41,284 nucleotides of DNA from Pseudomonadota bacterium (GTDB lineage Bacteria; Pseudomonadota; Gammaproteobacteria; GCA-001735895): the NCBI GenBank assembly GCA_022563685.1, contig JADFMY010000010.1:1-41284 (forward strand), in the 5' to 3' direction. A model generated the notes under the pieces. The model did not search any database and was not told the origin of the DNA. It saw nothing but the letters and a program-made list of their open reading frames with translations. This document shows positions 7,021-15,633 of the stretch, in pieces; within the stretch, counting starts at the first letter, position 1, and every line of letters starts with the position of its first letter. A program made the position numbers and the translations under genes.

Positions 7021-7983
7021 ATGCGATACGACTGGTTTAAGCAGAAACGAACCCCTTTAGTGCTGATATTGTCTTTGGGCGTGCTGGTAGCATTTTATAA
7101 TGTGTTTGCGGGGTCAAAAAATGGCTTCGATGTTTCAAACGCCATCGTTCCCGCTGATGAAATACTCTCCGGAGGTCCGCCTAAAGATGGTATACCCGCC
7201 CTGACCAATCCAGAAATGCTGAGCGCGAGCGAGGCCAGTTACCTGTCGCCAGAGGACCGTGTCATCGGCATCACCCTCAATGGCGAATCCCGCGCCTACC
7301 CTATCTCTATATTGAACTGGCACGAAATCGTTAACGACCAGATCAAGGGTGAGAGATTTGCAGTCACCTATTGCCCGTTATGCGGTACCGGTGTCGCCTT
7401 TTCCGCAAAGGTGGCCGGTGAGCTAACGGATTTCGGTGTTTCGGGCCTGTTGTATAACAGCGATGTACTTTTGTACGACAGAAATACCGATTCATTGTGG
7501 TCGCAGATCATGGGGCAGTCGATTTCAGGAAAACTGGTCGGCGAAAAACTAAGGCAGATCCCAATCACCCACACTACCTGGAAAGATTGGGTGCAAAAGA
7601 ATCCGGATACGCTGGTATTATCGACCGATACCGGATTTTCGCGCGATTATGCTCGGGATCCTTACGCTGGTTACGAACAGTCCAGACAGCTTTTTTTCCA
7701 GGTCAGTAATCGGGCGCCCGATACCTACCACCCCAAGGAGCGGGTCGTGGGACTCGACATCGGTGGCGTGTATAAAGCCTACCCACTCATCGAGCTGGAA
7801 AAATATGGAAAATCGCAATTCACCGATACCATCAATGGCAAAACGATTACGGTCAATTGGGACAGTATTAATCGTTCGGTTTCGATAACCGATAGTTCGG
7901 GCAGCGAAATTCCCAGTATCGAGGGTTTCTGGTTTGCCTGGTTTGCGTTTTATCCCGAAACAGAGGTGTTTACCGGCAGCTAA
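7021..7983 (+). CDS. DUF3179 domain-containing membrane-anchored protein
   Basis: This 320-residue protein has an N-terminal membrane helix (about residues 12-30). The rest is a DUF3179 domain, recognised by R-A-Y-P-I-S-I-L-N-W-H-E-I-V-N-D and the signature C-P-L-C-G-T-G-V-A-F, with later S-D-T-D-T-G-F-like and D-S-L-W-S-Q segments. The two cysteines of the signature could bind metal or form a disulphide; the family has no established function. The ATG is preceded by TTTGAGGA 6 nt upstream. It stands alone, divergent from frmA across the hairpin block. Confidence 0.9.
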   Translation: MRYDWFKQKRTPLVLILSLGVLVAFYNVFAGSKNGFDVSNAIVPADEILSGGPPKDGIPALTNPEMLSASEASYLSPEDRVIGITLNGESRAYPISILNWHEIVNDQIKGERFAVTYCPLCGTGVAFSAKVAGELTDFGVSGLLYNSDVLLYDRNTDSLWSQIMGQSISGKLVGEKLRQIPITHTTWKDWVQKNPDTLVLSTDTGFSRDYARDPYAGYEQSRQLFFQVSNRAPDTYHPKERVVGLDIGGVYKAYPLIELEKYGKSQFTDTINGKTITVNWDSINRSVSITDSSGSEIPSIEGFWFAWFAFYPETEVFTGS

Positions 7984-8199
7984 AGATCAGGATTTTGTAC
8001 CTTTAGTTCGACTAACTCGGGACAAAGGAAGCTCTAAAAAATTCTCAGGGGTTCCCCGTAGCTTTGCCCCGACCCAACACTAAATTCCGCCATTCATTTC
8101 GGGTTAATACCCTGCCTGTTAGTATATAAATCAATATAGCCGCTCGCTGTAGACGGTTTATTGTGACAAAATAATTTAATTTTCCACATTTCATCGATA

Positions 8200-10377
8200 T
8201 TGTATTTGAAACGTTACTTACTAGTTTCCAGTCTGATCCTGTACGCATTATTTTCACGCCTTGAAGCCGACGAAAACTGGAATTTATGCCGGGCCCCCGC
8301 CTATGAGCCTGTCCAGTCGCTGGATAGCGACGGTTTACCCAGTGAAATTGAAGCCGAAAGCGTGACTCGCAGCGAAGACGATGTACTGCATTTCAGCGGT
8401 CAGGTTCGGCTACTGCGAGGGAGCGAAAAAATCCAGGCTGACGAGTTGATCATCGACAATCAAACCGAACGATTACAGGCATATGGCCAGGTGACATTCG
8501 AGAGCCCGGAATATCGCCTGCAAACCGACAGCCTGACTATGGATCAAAAAGCACAGACAGCCAGGTTTGGCGCTTCCGAGTTTCAATTGCCCGGTAAGCA
8601 CGCGCGCGGGTCGGCTCGCGAAGTTCAAAAATTAGACCAGTCGCGAAGCCGTTTTAAGGGAATCCTCTACACTACCTGCGACCCCGGAAACAGCGACTGG
8701 TACTTAACCGGCAGTCAGCTCGATATCAACCAGGAAAGTGGCCGTGGAACGGCAAAAAACGCAACGCTTTATTTTAAGGGAATACCCTTCTTCTACCTGC
8801 CCTACATCATGTTCCCGATAGATGATCGCAGGATGTCGGGGATCCTGACCCCTTTACTCAGCTATTCAGAGTCAGGGGGTTCCGGCCTTGCCGTCCCAGT
8901 CTACTGGAATATCGCCCCCAACACGGATGCTACGATCACACCAGCGTGGTTTAGTGAACGCGGTCTGCAGCTCAATACCGAAAACCGCTACCTGTTTTCC
9001 AGCCACGAAGGCCAGATTGACCTGTCTTATCTCGATGACGATCTGCTGAACGACAGCCGTTGGCAGCAAAAATGGCAACATCGAGCGGCCCTGGGACTGA
9101 ATATCAAGGCGGATGTTCTGCTACAGGCAGTATCCGACGATTTATTTTTCCACGATTTCGACCTCCCCGGATCCGATAACGTAAATTTCAACCACCTGGA
9201 AAGACACATCAGCTTTAGTCGAAGCACCGAATCCTGGCAAACCACGGTACTCTGGCAGGATTACCAGACTCTGGATCTTTCCATCGCAATCAATGACCGG
9301 CCTTATCGGCGCCTGCCAAGAATTACCCTGAACAGCCTTTTCGAACCGTTTGAGAACAAGCTGGCATTCGAATCGAAGAACGAATGGGTTCAGTTCGATC
9401 ACGATAGCCGTGTCACCGGTTCGCGTTTGCATTTACTTCCTTCCCTGACCTGGCCAAAAACCGGCGACTGGTATTTTTTCAAACCGAAGTTAGAGCTAGC
9501 CTTAACCGAATACCAACTGGAGAATAATAATCCGTTCGACAATTCTATTAGCCGATCACTGCCGATACTGAGTATCGACAGCGGGTTAATTTTTGAACGC
9601 AGCCTGAACAACAAAGAATGGATACAAACCCTCGAACCCCGGTTGTTTTTTCTTCATGTTCCCTTCGAAGATCAAACCGGCATCCCCGGTTTCGATACAG
9701 CCAGGCTGACCGACTCGTATAGTAATTTTTTCGAGACTAATCGGTTCAGTGGTGCTGATCGTATTGGCGATACTAAACAGGTCACTATCGGTCTCAGCTC
9801 ACGCATTCTCGCCCGCGATAATGGGCGCGAAATCATGAATGCCAGGCTTGCACAAATTCATTATTTCGACGACAGGCGGGTCAGCCTTGACGGCATTACC
9901 GAAAGCCAGCCAAAATCGAATTTGATTGCCGAACTGAACCTTAGTCCAATTACCAGACTAAGAATCAGCAGCAAGCTGGTGTATGACGAACAAAGTAAAA
10001 AGCTGTTGGAAAAAAACCTTTCGATTAATTATGCCGGTAATGGGTATGCAGCCAATGCCGAATATTATTTTACCGACCAGACACTGGAACAAGCGGCTTT
10101 GTCACTGGTCTACCCTGTCAATGATCGCTGGACAGTCATCGCCAAATATCATCAATCGCTCCTGTTCGATAAACCGGTCGAAAATTTATTTGGCGTAAAC
10201 TATGAATCCTGCTGCTGGGGCCTTAAAATACTCGCCAGCCAAACCAGTGATGATGACTTTCTCGTCACCGATCGTGCTGTGTATTTCGAATTAACATTTA
10301 AGGGCCTGAGCCAGGCTGGCAGGGATATAGACGCACAACTGGCCAAAGCTATACCTGGTTATCTGTCAGGATTTTAA
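8200..10377 (+). CDS. lptD: LPS-assembly outer membrane protein LptD
   Basis: This 725-residue protein inserts lipopolysaccharide into the outer leaflet of the outer membrane, together with the lipoprotein LptE. A signal peptide (K-R-Y-L-L-V to about residue 23) is followed by the OstA/LptA-like beta-jellyroll (residues about 45-190) and a large C-terminal barrel. The cysteines needed for LptD disulphides are present: one in N-L-C-R-A-P just after the signal peptide, one in Y-T-T-C-D-P-G, and the adjacent pair E-S-C-C-W near the C-terminus. No ATG start exists. An in-frame stop lies at 8164, leaving TTG at 8200 or TTG at 8206 (giving M-K-R-Y-L-L), with no clear Shine-Dalgarno. It heads the lptD-surA-pdxA-rsmA-folA run. 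Confidence 0.95.
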   Translation: MYLKRYLLVSSLILYALFSRLEADENWNLCRAPAYEPVQSLDSDGLPSEIEAESVTRSEDDVLHFSGQVRLLRGSEKIQADELIIDNQTERLQAYGQVTFESPEYRLQTDSLTMDQKAQTARFGASEFQLPGKHARGSAREVQKLDQSRSRFKGILYTTCDPGNSDWYLTGSQLDINQESGRGTAKNATLYFKGIPFFYLPYIMFPIDDRRMSGILTPLLSYSESGGSGLAVPVYWNIAPNTDATITPAWFSERGLQLNTENRYLFSSHEGQIDLSYLDDDLLNDSRWQQKWQHRAALGLNIKADVLLQAVSDDLFFHDFDLPGSDNVNFNHLERHISFSRSTESWQTTVLWQDYQTLDLSIAINDRPYRRLPRITLNSLFEPFENKLAFESKNEWVQFDHDSRVTGSRLHLLPSLTWPKTGDWYFFKPKLELALTEYQLENNNPFDNSISRSLPILSIDSGLIFERSLNNKEWIQTLEPRLFFLHVPFEDQTGIPGFDTARLTDSYSNFFETNRFSGADRIGDTKQVTIGLSSRILARDNGREIMNARLAQIHYFDDRRVSLDGITESQPKSNLIAELNLSPITRLRISSKLVYDEQSKKLLEKNLSINYAGNGYAANAEYYFTDQTLEQAALSLVYPVNDRWTVIAKYHQSLLFDKPVENLFGVNYESCCWGLKILASQTSDDDFLVTDRAVYFELTFKGLSQAGRDIDAQLAKAIPGYLSGF

Positions 10378-10400
10378 ATCCGCCACAAAAGTAGAAAACA

Positions 10401-11684
10401 ATGATCCGTTTCTCACTCCTTTTACTGACTTTATTTTTCGTAATCCCGGGCGCGAAAGCCGCACAACAATCTATCGATTCGATAGTAGCGATTGTTGACG
10501 AAGACGTGGTTACCAAACGTGAACTGGATTCCAGGATAGAATTGATACGTGTTGATTTCGCACAATCCGGCCGAACGCTTCCGGAACCCGACACCCTGTA
10601 TCGACAGGTTCTCGAAATTATGATTAGCGACTCGATATTGCTCCAGCAGGCCAAAAACCGAGGGCTGAGAATTACCGACGGGCAGCTCAATCAGGCCATG
10701 CAAAATATGGCCCGGGAAAACAGCATGAATTTATCAGAATTTCGTCAGGCTCTGATCGGACAGGGTATCGACTATGCCCGGTATCGAGAATCTTTTCGCA
10801 AAGAAATGGCGATTGGCACCTTGCAGCGCCAGTTTACCGCCCGAACCGTTGAAATAACCGATGCCGAGGTCGAAGATTTCATTAATCGAACCGGCAGCGA
10901 TACAAGCGAATACGAATACCGTCTCGCGCATATCCTGATCGCACTGCCGGACGCGGCCTCCAGCGAACAGGTCGACAGTGCATCGCAAACCGTGCAGCAG
11001 CTACTGGAACGGCTCGATCAGGGTGCCCGATTCGAGCAATTGGCGAATGAATTTTCAGCCGGTGCAAACGCGTTGCAGGGAGGCGATCTGGGATGGCGTA
11101 AAAAGGCAGAAATCCCGGGTCTATTTTCAAACGAAGTTTTGAATATGGAACCCGGTGAATATGCTGGCCCTTTACGCAGCGCCAGCGGTTTCCACATCGT
11201 TTCACTGGTTGAACGCCGTGACCTGGAACAGGTGCTGACCGAACAGACCCGAACCAGGCATATTTTGATCCGTCCAAACGAGCTGATATCCGAGGACGAG
11301 GCAAAAAATCGCCTGCAATCACTACGCGAGCGAATACTGGCAGGCGAGGATTTTGCTCGACTCGCCCGATTATTTTCAGTCGATTATACCTCCGGGTCTC
11401 AGGGGGGCGATATAGGTTGGTCAGAAGCCGGTACGACGGTGCCTGAATATGAATCCGTTGCCGGCTTGCTGGAACCGGGCCAAATAAGTGAACCGTTCCG
11501 TTCGCAATTTGGCTGGCACCTGCTGGAAGTTACCGGGCGCCGAACTATCGACGAAACCAAAGAGAGCAAATTTAATAAAATTCACTCCCAGCTTTTACTG
11601 CAAAAGCGACTTGAAGCCTTTGATATCTGGAAACGCCGCCTCAGAGACGAAGCCTACGTGATTTTCCCGACCCCAGATGCCTGA
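10401..11684 (+). CDS. surA: Periplasmic chaperone / peptidyl-prolyl isomerase SurA
   Basis: This 427-residue protein carries a signal peptide ending G-A-K-A-A, then the SurA N-terminal chaperone domain starting I-V-A-I-V-D-E-D-V-V-T. Two parvulin domains follow: the first begins with R-L-A-H-I-L-I (about residue 174), the second with R-T-R-H-I-L-I (about residue 285), and both include the G-G-D-L/I-G-W motif. A short C-terminal helix closes it. It escorts outer-membrane proteins, including LptD, to the BAM complex. It starts 23 nt after lptD and overlaps pdxA by 8 nt, the usual gammaproteobacterial arrangement. Confidence 0.97.
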   Translation: MIRFSLLLLTLFFVIPGAKAAQQSIDSIVAIVDEDVVTKRELDSRIELIRVDFAQSGRTLPEPDTLYRQVLEIMISDSILLQQAKNRGLRITDGQLNQAMQNMARENSMNLSEFRQALIGQGIDYARYRESFRKEMAIGTLQRQFTARTVEITDAEVEDFINRTGSDTSEYEYRLAHILIALPDAASSEQVDSASQTVQQLLERLDQGARFEQLANEFSAGANALQGGDLGWRKKAEIPGLFSNEVLNMEPGEYAGPLRSASGFHIVSLVERRDLEQVLTEQTRTRHILIRPNELISEDEAKNRLQSLRERILAGEDFARLARLFSVDYTSGSQGGDIGWSEAGTTVPEYESVAGLLEPGQISEPFRSQFGWHLLEVTGRRTIDETKESKFNKIHSQLLLQKRLEAFDIWKRRLRDEAYVIFPTPDA

Positions 11685-12678
11685 TGCACAAGGCCAGCCT
11701 ATTGTTGCTATCACCTCGGGAGAACCAGCAGGGATCGGGCCCGATATTATTGCCCACATCGATGCAAACCAGTTCTCCGCTCGTCTGGTAATCCTCGGTG
11801 ATCGCGACTTAATAGAAAGCCGCGCCAGGTCACAAGGGGTTGAAATCCAGTTTGATTCTTACCAGGCAGATCAAACTTCGCGGCAGGAAAATGCGATAGA
11901 AATTCTGCACCTCCCCCTGGCCAGCACCTGTAAACCCGGGGTTTTATGCAGGGATAATGCGACTTATGTGCTGGAAATGTTGAGACGCGCCTGCAACGGT
12001 TGTCTGAATCTGGAATTCGATGCGATGGTAACTGCGCCGGTGCAAAAGGAACACATTAATCAGGCTGGAATTGGATTTACCGGGCACACCGAGTTCCTGG
12101 CTGAAATCTGCGGCGTGGAGAAACCCGTCATGTTGCTGACTGCCGATAATTTGAGAGTTGCGCTGGTAACTACGCATTTATCGTTACGTCAGGTGCCCGA
12201 TGCGATCGACGCAGATCTAATTATTCGCATAGTCGAGATTCTCGACCATGACTTACGCCAGCGATTCAATATCGCCCGACCACATATAAAGGTCTGCGGA
12301 CTCAATCCGCACGCCGGTGAGGGCGGATACCTCGGTCGAGAAGAAATCGAAATCATAAAGCCTGCCATTGAAACCCTGCGTCGGAAGGGTCTGAATATCA
12401 GCGGTCCCTACCCTGCCGATACGGTATTTACACCAATGGCTCTGGCGGACGCAAACGCGGTTCTGGCGATGTACCACGATCAGGGCTTACCCGTTTTGAA
12501 ACACGCGGGTTTTCACCGCGCAGTCAATACCACGCTCGGTTTACCGATCATTCGCACCTCGGTGGACCACGGCACTGCACTTGACCTGGCCGGTACCCAT
12601 CAGGCTAACCCCGGCAGCCTGTTCGCGGCGATAGAATTGGCTATATACCAGTTCAAATGCGAGATCAGCCATGCATAA
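11677..12678 (+). CDS. pdxA: 4-hydroxythreonine-4-phosphate dehydrogenase
   Basis: This 333-residue metal-dependent oxidoreductase is in the DXP-dependent pyridoxal phosphate pathway. It converts 4-phosphohydroxy-L-threonine to a product that PdxJ condenses with deoxyxylulose phosphate. Family signatures visible are S-G-E-P-A-G-I-G-P-D near the N-terminus, the G-H-T-E-F-L segment, metal-ligand histidines including the one in M-Y-H-D-Q-G, and C-G-L-N-P-H-A-G-E-G. It overlaps surA by 8 nt and rsmA by 8 nt, so it is translationally coupled in the operon. Confidence 0.97.
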   Translation: MPDAQGQPIVAITSGEPAGIGPDIIAHIDANQFSARLVILGDRDLIESRARSQGVEIQFDSYQADQTSRQENAIEILHLPLASTCKPGVLCRDNATYVLEMLRRACNGCLNLEFDAMVTAPVQKEHINQAGIGFTGHTEFLAEICGVEKPVMLLTADNLRVALVTTHLSLRQVPDAIDADLIIRIVEILDHDLRQRFNIARPHIKVCGLNPHAGEGGYLGREEIEIIKPAIETLRRKGLNISGPYPADTVFTPMALADANAVLAMYHDQGLPVLKHAGFHRAVNTTLGLPIIRTSVDHGTALDLAGTHQANPGSLFAAIELAIYQFKCEISHA

Positions 12679-13459
12679 GGCCCGCAAGCGCTTTGGCCAG
12701 CATTTCTTACATGATAAAAATATTATCGCCAAAATTCTCGACGCTATCGACCCGCAAAGGGACGATAACTTGCTCGAAATCGGCCCAGGCCTGGGCGCTT
12801 TGACTTACCCGTTGCTTCAGCGATGCGGGCGGCTTACCGCCGTAGAACTCGATCGAGACCTGGTTTTGTCACTCAGGGAAAAATCACAGGATCATGGAGA
12901 CCTTGAGGTGATCAACGCCGATATTCTGAAATTTAACCTGGATGACTTGCCATCGAGCAAGCGCGTTCGAGTTGTCGGCAACCTTCCCTACAATATTTCG
13001 ACACCCTTGATGTTTCATCTGATGAAATCTATCGAAAATATTCAGGATATGCACTTCATGTTACAAAAAGAAGTCGCTTTGCGAATTGTTGCCACGGAAA
13101 ATAGTCGGGATTACGGCCGGTTGTCGGTCATGCTGCAGTATTTTTGTCGATGCCAGTATCTGTTCGATGTTGCTCCGGGATGTTTTACACCACCGCCCAG
13201 GGTTGATTCTGCGATTATTCGGTTACATCCTCATCTTGAACCTGTTGCCGAAATTGGCGACTTCACTCTGTTTTCAAACATCGTCCAGACTGCGTTCGGG
13301 CAGCGACGCAAAACTATCGTTAACGCTTTAAAAACGCGGGTAGCGCCCGAATTGTTCGATGCTTGCCACATAGATAAAAACCTGCGCGCAGAAAATTTAA
13401 GCCTGTCAGACTTCGCCCGGCTGTCCAGGGCTACCTATCAGCGACAATACGATGCCTAG
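12671..13459 (+). CDS. rsmA: 16S rRNA (A1518/A1519-N6,N6)-dimethyltransferase
   Basis: This 262-residue SAM-dependent methyltransferase dimethylates two adjacent adenines in the 3' hairpin of 16S rRNA late in small-subunit assembly. Motifs seen are K-R-F-G-Q-H-F-L at the N-terminus, the SAM motif L-E-I-G-P-G-L-G-A-L-T, and the catalytic motif G-N-L-P-Y-N-I-S-T. The C-terminal helical domain includes F-G-Q-R-R-K-T. The start overlaps pdxA by 8 nt and the end overlaps folA by 8 nt. Confidence 0.97.
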   Translation: MHKARKRFGQHFLHDKNIIAKILDAIDPQRDDNLLEIGPGLGALTYPLLQRCGRLTAVELDRDLVLSLREKSQDHGDLEVINADILKFNLDDLPSSKRVRVVGNLPYNISTPLMFHLMKSIENIQDMHFMLQKEVALRIVATENSRDYGRLSVMLQYFCRCQYLFDVAPGCFTPPPRVDSAIIRLHPHLEPVAEIGDFTLFSNIVQTAFGQRRKTIVNALKTRVAPELFDACHIDKNLRAENLSLSDFARLSRATYQRQYDA

Positions 13460-13964
13460 ACCGTATATTGCTAAACCTCTGCTTTCACTGATTTGTGCGA
13501 TGGACAGTAATCGACTGATCGGAAAAAACAATACCTTGCCCTGGCATATACCCGCCGACCTCGCTTTTTTCAAACAAACCACGATGGGAAAACCAGTCAT
13601 CATGGGCAGGAAAACCTTTGAGTCAATCGGCAGGCCGTTACCGGGGCGGACCAATATTATCGTTTCTCGAAATACCGATTTAAACTTTCCCGGATGCGAT
13701 ATCGCCGGCAGTATCGATCAGGCGATGGCACTAGCCCGGAATAATGAAGAAGTCATGTTAATCGGTGGCGCCAGTCTGTACCAACAATGTATCAATCGAG
13801 CCGATCAGATTTATCAGACACTGATACATCATAGTTTTAACGGCGATACCTGGTTTCCCGAAATTGATCCAGATTGCTGGATACAGGCGACACGAGAAGA
13901 CTATCCGGCAGATTCCAGCAATTCTTATTCCTATTCGTTTATTAAATATATACGGGAAAAATAA
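13452..13964 (+). CDS. folA: Dihydrofolate reductase
   Basis: This 170-residue NADPH-dependent enzyme reduces dihydrofolate to tetrahydrofolate, replenishing the cofactor consumed by ThyA. Typical elements are N-x-L-I-G-K-N-N-x-L-P-W-H-I-P-A-D (catalytic Asp), the cofactor segment I-M-G-R-K-T-F-E-S-I-G-R-P-L-P-G-R, and G-G-A-S-L-Y near residue 110. It is fused to the rsmA operon by an 8-nt overlap. In enterics apaGH sits between rsmA and folA; here apaGH is elsewhere on the opposite strand. It probably ends the lptD operon. Confidence 0.96.
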   Translation: MPRPYIAKPLLSLICAMDSNRLIGKNNTLPWHIPADLAFFKQTTMGKPVIMGRKTFESIGRPLPGRTNIIVSRNTDLNFPGCDIAGSIDQAMALARNNEEVMLIGGASLYQQCINRADQIYQTLIHHSFNGDTWFPEIDPDCWIQATREDYPADSSNSYSYSFIKYIREK

Positions 13965-14041
13965 AATTGGTATAGTATTGGCGGGCCAAACCGAAGAATG
14001 GATTGCCCAATGGATATAAATACTACCGGGGGGTAGAACGA

Positions 14042-14311
14042 ATGGAAAATCAAACCTACATCGTTGGTAGGGAGGGTCATATATTCATCAACGACCCAAC
14101 CGTCAGCAAGCAGCATGCTGAGATACAGGTTAAGGACGGCGAAATCTACCTGCGAGACCTGAATTCTACCAATGGAACTTATTTGGTTAAAAACCAGAGA
14201 CTCGTACCATTTAGAGAAGGATATGTGCAGCTTAACCAGCCGGTAGTATTGGGAAACAGGCAGTACACTATATATGAACTGTTAGAAAAAGCCGGGGCGT
14301 TTGCGTCCTAG
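14042..14311 (+). CDS. Small stand-alone FHA-domain protein
   Basis: This 89-residue protein consists almost only of a forkhead-associated domain: T-Y-I-V-G-R-E, then D-P-T-V-S-K-Q-H-A-E-I, then D-L-N-S-T-N-G-T-Y. The Arg, Ser, His and Asn of the phosphothreonine-binding site are all present. The ATG at 14042 is preceded by a G-rich stretch (CCGGGGGG) 8-14 nt upstream; a TTG start at 14003 would add a poorly conserved extension. It is expected to bind a phosphothreonine peptide, but no Ser/Thr kinase gene is in the window. It converges on the FecR/LysM-like gene 55 nt away. Confidence 0.85.
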   Translation: MENQTYIVGREGHIFINDPTVSKQHAEIQVKDGEIYLRDLNSTNGTYLVKNQRLVPFREGYVQLNQPVVLGNRQYTIYELLEKAGAFAS

Positions 14312-14366
14312 ATACTTATGGATAAGACCGGGATGGTTGTAAAACTGAAAATTCCCGAGAATCTGA

Positions 14367-15374
14367 CTAAAGGCCTACAGCGATCAGGGCGATACCAATA
14401 ATCCATTTCCATGTATTGTCTGAGGGCTCTTCCTCTTCGACCTGTTGCATAACCGTGTGACCAAACCTGTCTGCTTCTTCGGCATTAAGCAGGCCAGCGG
14501 CAATCTCGACGTCTTCGTCAAGAACTTTCATCTCCACCTGCGTGGCTGTGCCATAATCGCCTCGAGCCATCAGGATTTGGAAATCGTCTTCGGTAGTCAG
14601 TGTAATGATACCCTCCAGTACCACCGCATGTAATTTGGCATCTGGATCGTTTCGACTAACGGCCTGACTGCAGTCATCGAGTTTACAAAGCTTGATCACA
14701 TACTCGGTACCGCGGATCCCTATGGTTGCAAGACCCGTTTGTAACTGGTAATTGGACAGGGCGCTGGCACCGATCAGGCCGGTTATTTTCCTTAAGCCTC
14801 CTCTGATCAGATCGAGAATACTGCTGCTATTCCTGTCGAACCCCGGGGTAATAATATACTCGCTAATTTTTACTACTGAATCTTCCTTCAGGTAAATTTC
14901 AGCCCCATCATCCATGGCAATGAATAAATTCGAATTCTGGCCGGTCGAAATTCGGTCCCCTTCGTAAACTTCCGAATTAATTTGAAGCGTCTGAGTATTT
15001 CCATTCAGGTCTGTAACCGTTGCCTGACCTTGCTGACTGGCGATGTAGCCTACTTTTTTCTTTTTACTGATTTCCTGTTGTTCAAAACGCCTGATTTCGA
15101 TTAGCTTCAAGCGGCTTCCTGGCACCAACTGGTCGCTTTGAGAATGAAACGAATACGGATTGATTTCGATCAATTTTGCTTTGATTTCGGCCCACAGTTT
15201 GACTTCATTCGGGTAGATTTTTCGGATAATATCTTCGACCGTCATGCCCGGAATGACGCGTGTGATTACCCTGGAAGACGATACCAGTTCATATACAGAG
15301 GCAGCATTTACCGTTTGGCTAGAAAACCCGAAAACGAAAATGAATACCACGACCAAATACAGTTTACTTCTCAC
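14367..15374 (-). CDS. FecR-domain protein with N-terminal LysM/FimV-like segment and C-terminal hydrophobic tail
   Basis: This 335-residue protein has a signal peptide (to about V-N-A-A, residue 25) and a segment resembling the LysM-like FimV domain (V-I-P-G-M-T-V-E-D-I-I-R-K-I-Y-P, then N-P-Y-S-F, up to residue 93). A FecR domain follows at about 105-240, with G-L-A-T-I-G-I-R-G-T-E-Y at its core. The last 14 residues are hydrophobic and end at the stop, so a tail anchor would be short. Start is GTG with AGGTGA 6 nt upstream. The FecR core is clearly related to the two FecR copies in the TPS operon at 23506-24954. It lacks the cytoplasmic anti-sigma part of true FecR, so it is probably an envelope protein. 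A weak promoter candidate (15523-15554, spacer 20 bp) lies in the otherwise empty 259-bp upstream gap. Confidence 0.8.
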   Translation of the reverse strand: MRSKLYLVVVFIFVFGFSSQTVNAASVYELVSSSRVITRVIPGMTVEDIIRKIYPNEVKLWAEIKAKLIEINPYSFHSQSDQLVPGSRLKLIEIRRFEQQEISKKKKVGYIASQQGQATVTDLNGNTQTLQINSEVYEGDRISTGQNSNLFIAMDDGAEIYLKEDSVVKISEYIITPGFDRNSSSILDLIRGGLRKITGLIGASALSNYQLQTGLATIGIRGTEYVIKLCKLDDCSQAVSRNDPDAKLHAVVLEGIITLTTEDDFQILMARGDYGTATQVEMKVLDEDVEIAAGLLNAEEADRFGHTVMQQVEEEEPSDNTWKWIIGIALIAVGL

Positions 15375-15633
15375 GCTTCATCACCTTTTAAAAGGGCCAT
15401 CGATTCGGTTGATGCGAAGTTTGTGCAACAGTTCGCATTTTGCTCGTTAGTGCGACTTGATTCCGATAGATATAGGGTGCTATCCGCTTCCTGGCTATGG
15501 AAACAATGTCATCCAGACGATAATTATAGCTATTTATTAGATCCGATAAGTCAACAAATTTAACAAAAGGTCTTTTTTTACCGACTAGCTGCGGTTAATT
15601 TGATCAATTAGATGGATCTTTTGCCTGGAAACA

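Noticed and set aside
15523-15554. Second MerR-type promoter upstream of the FecR/LysM-like gene (TTGACT and TATAAT, 20 bp apart)
   Set aside because: The spacer carries no dyad, so the long spacing alone does not support MerR control; it is at best a weak ordinary promoter.
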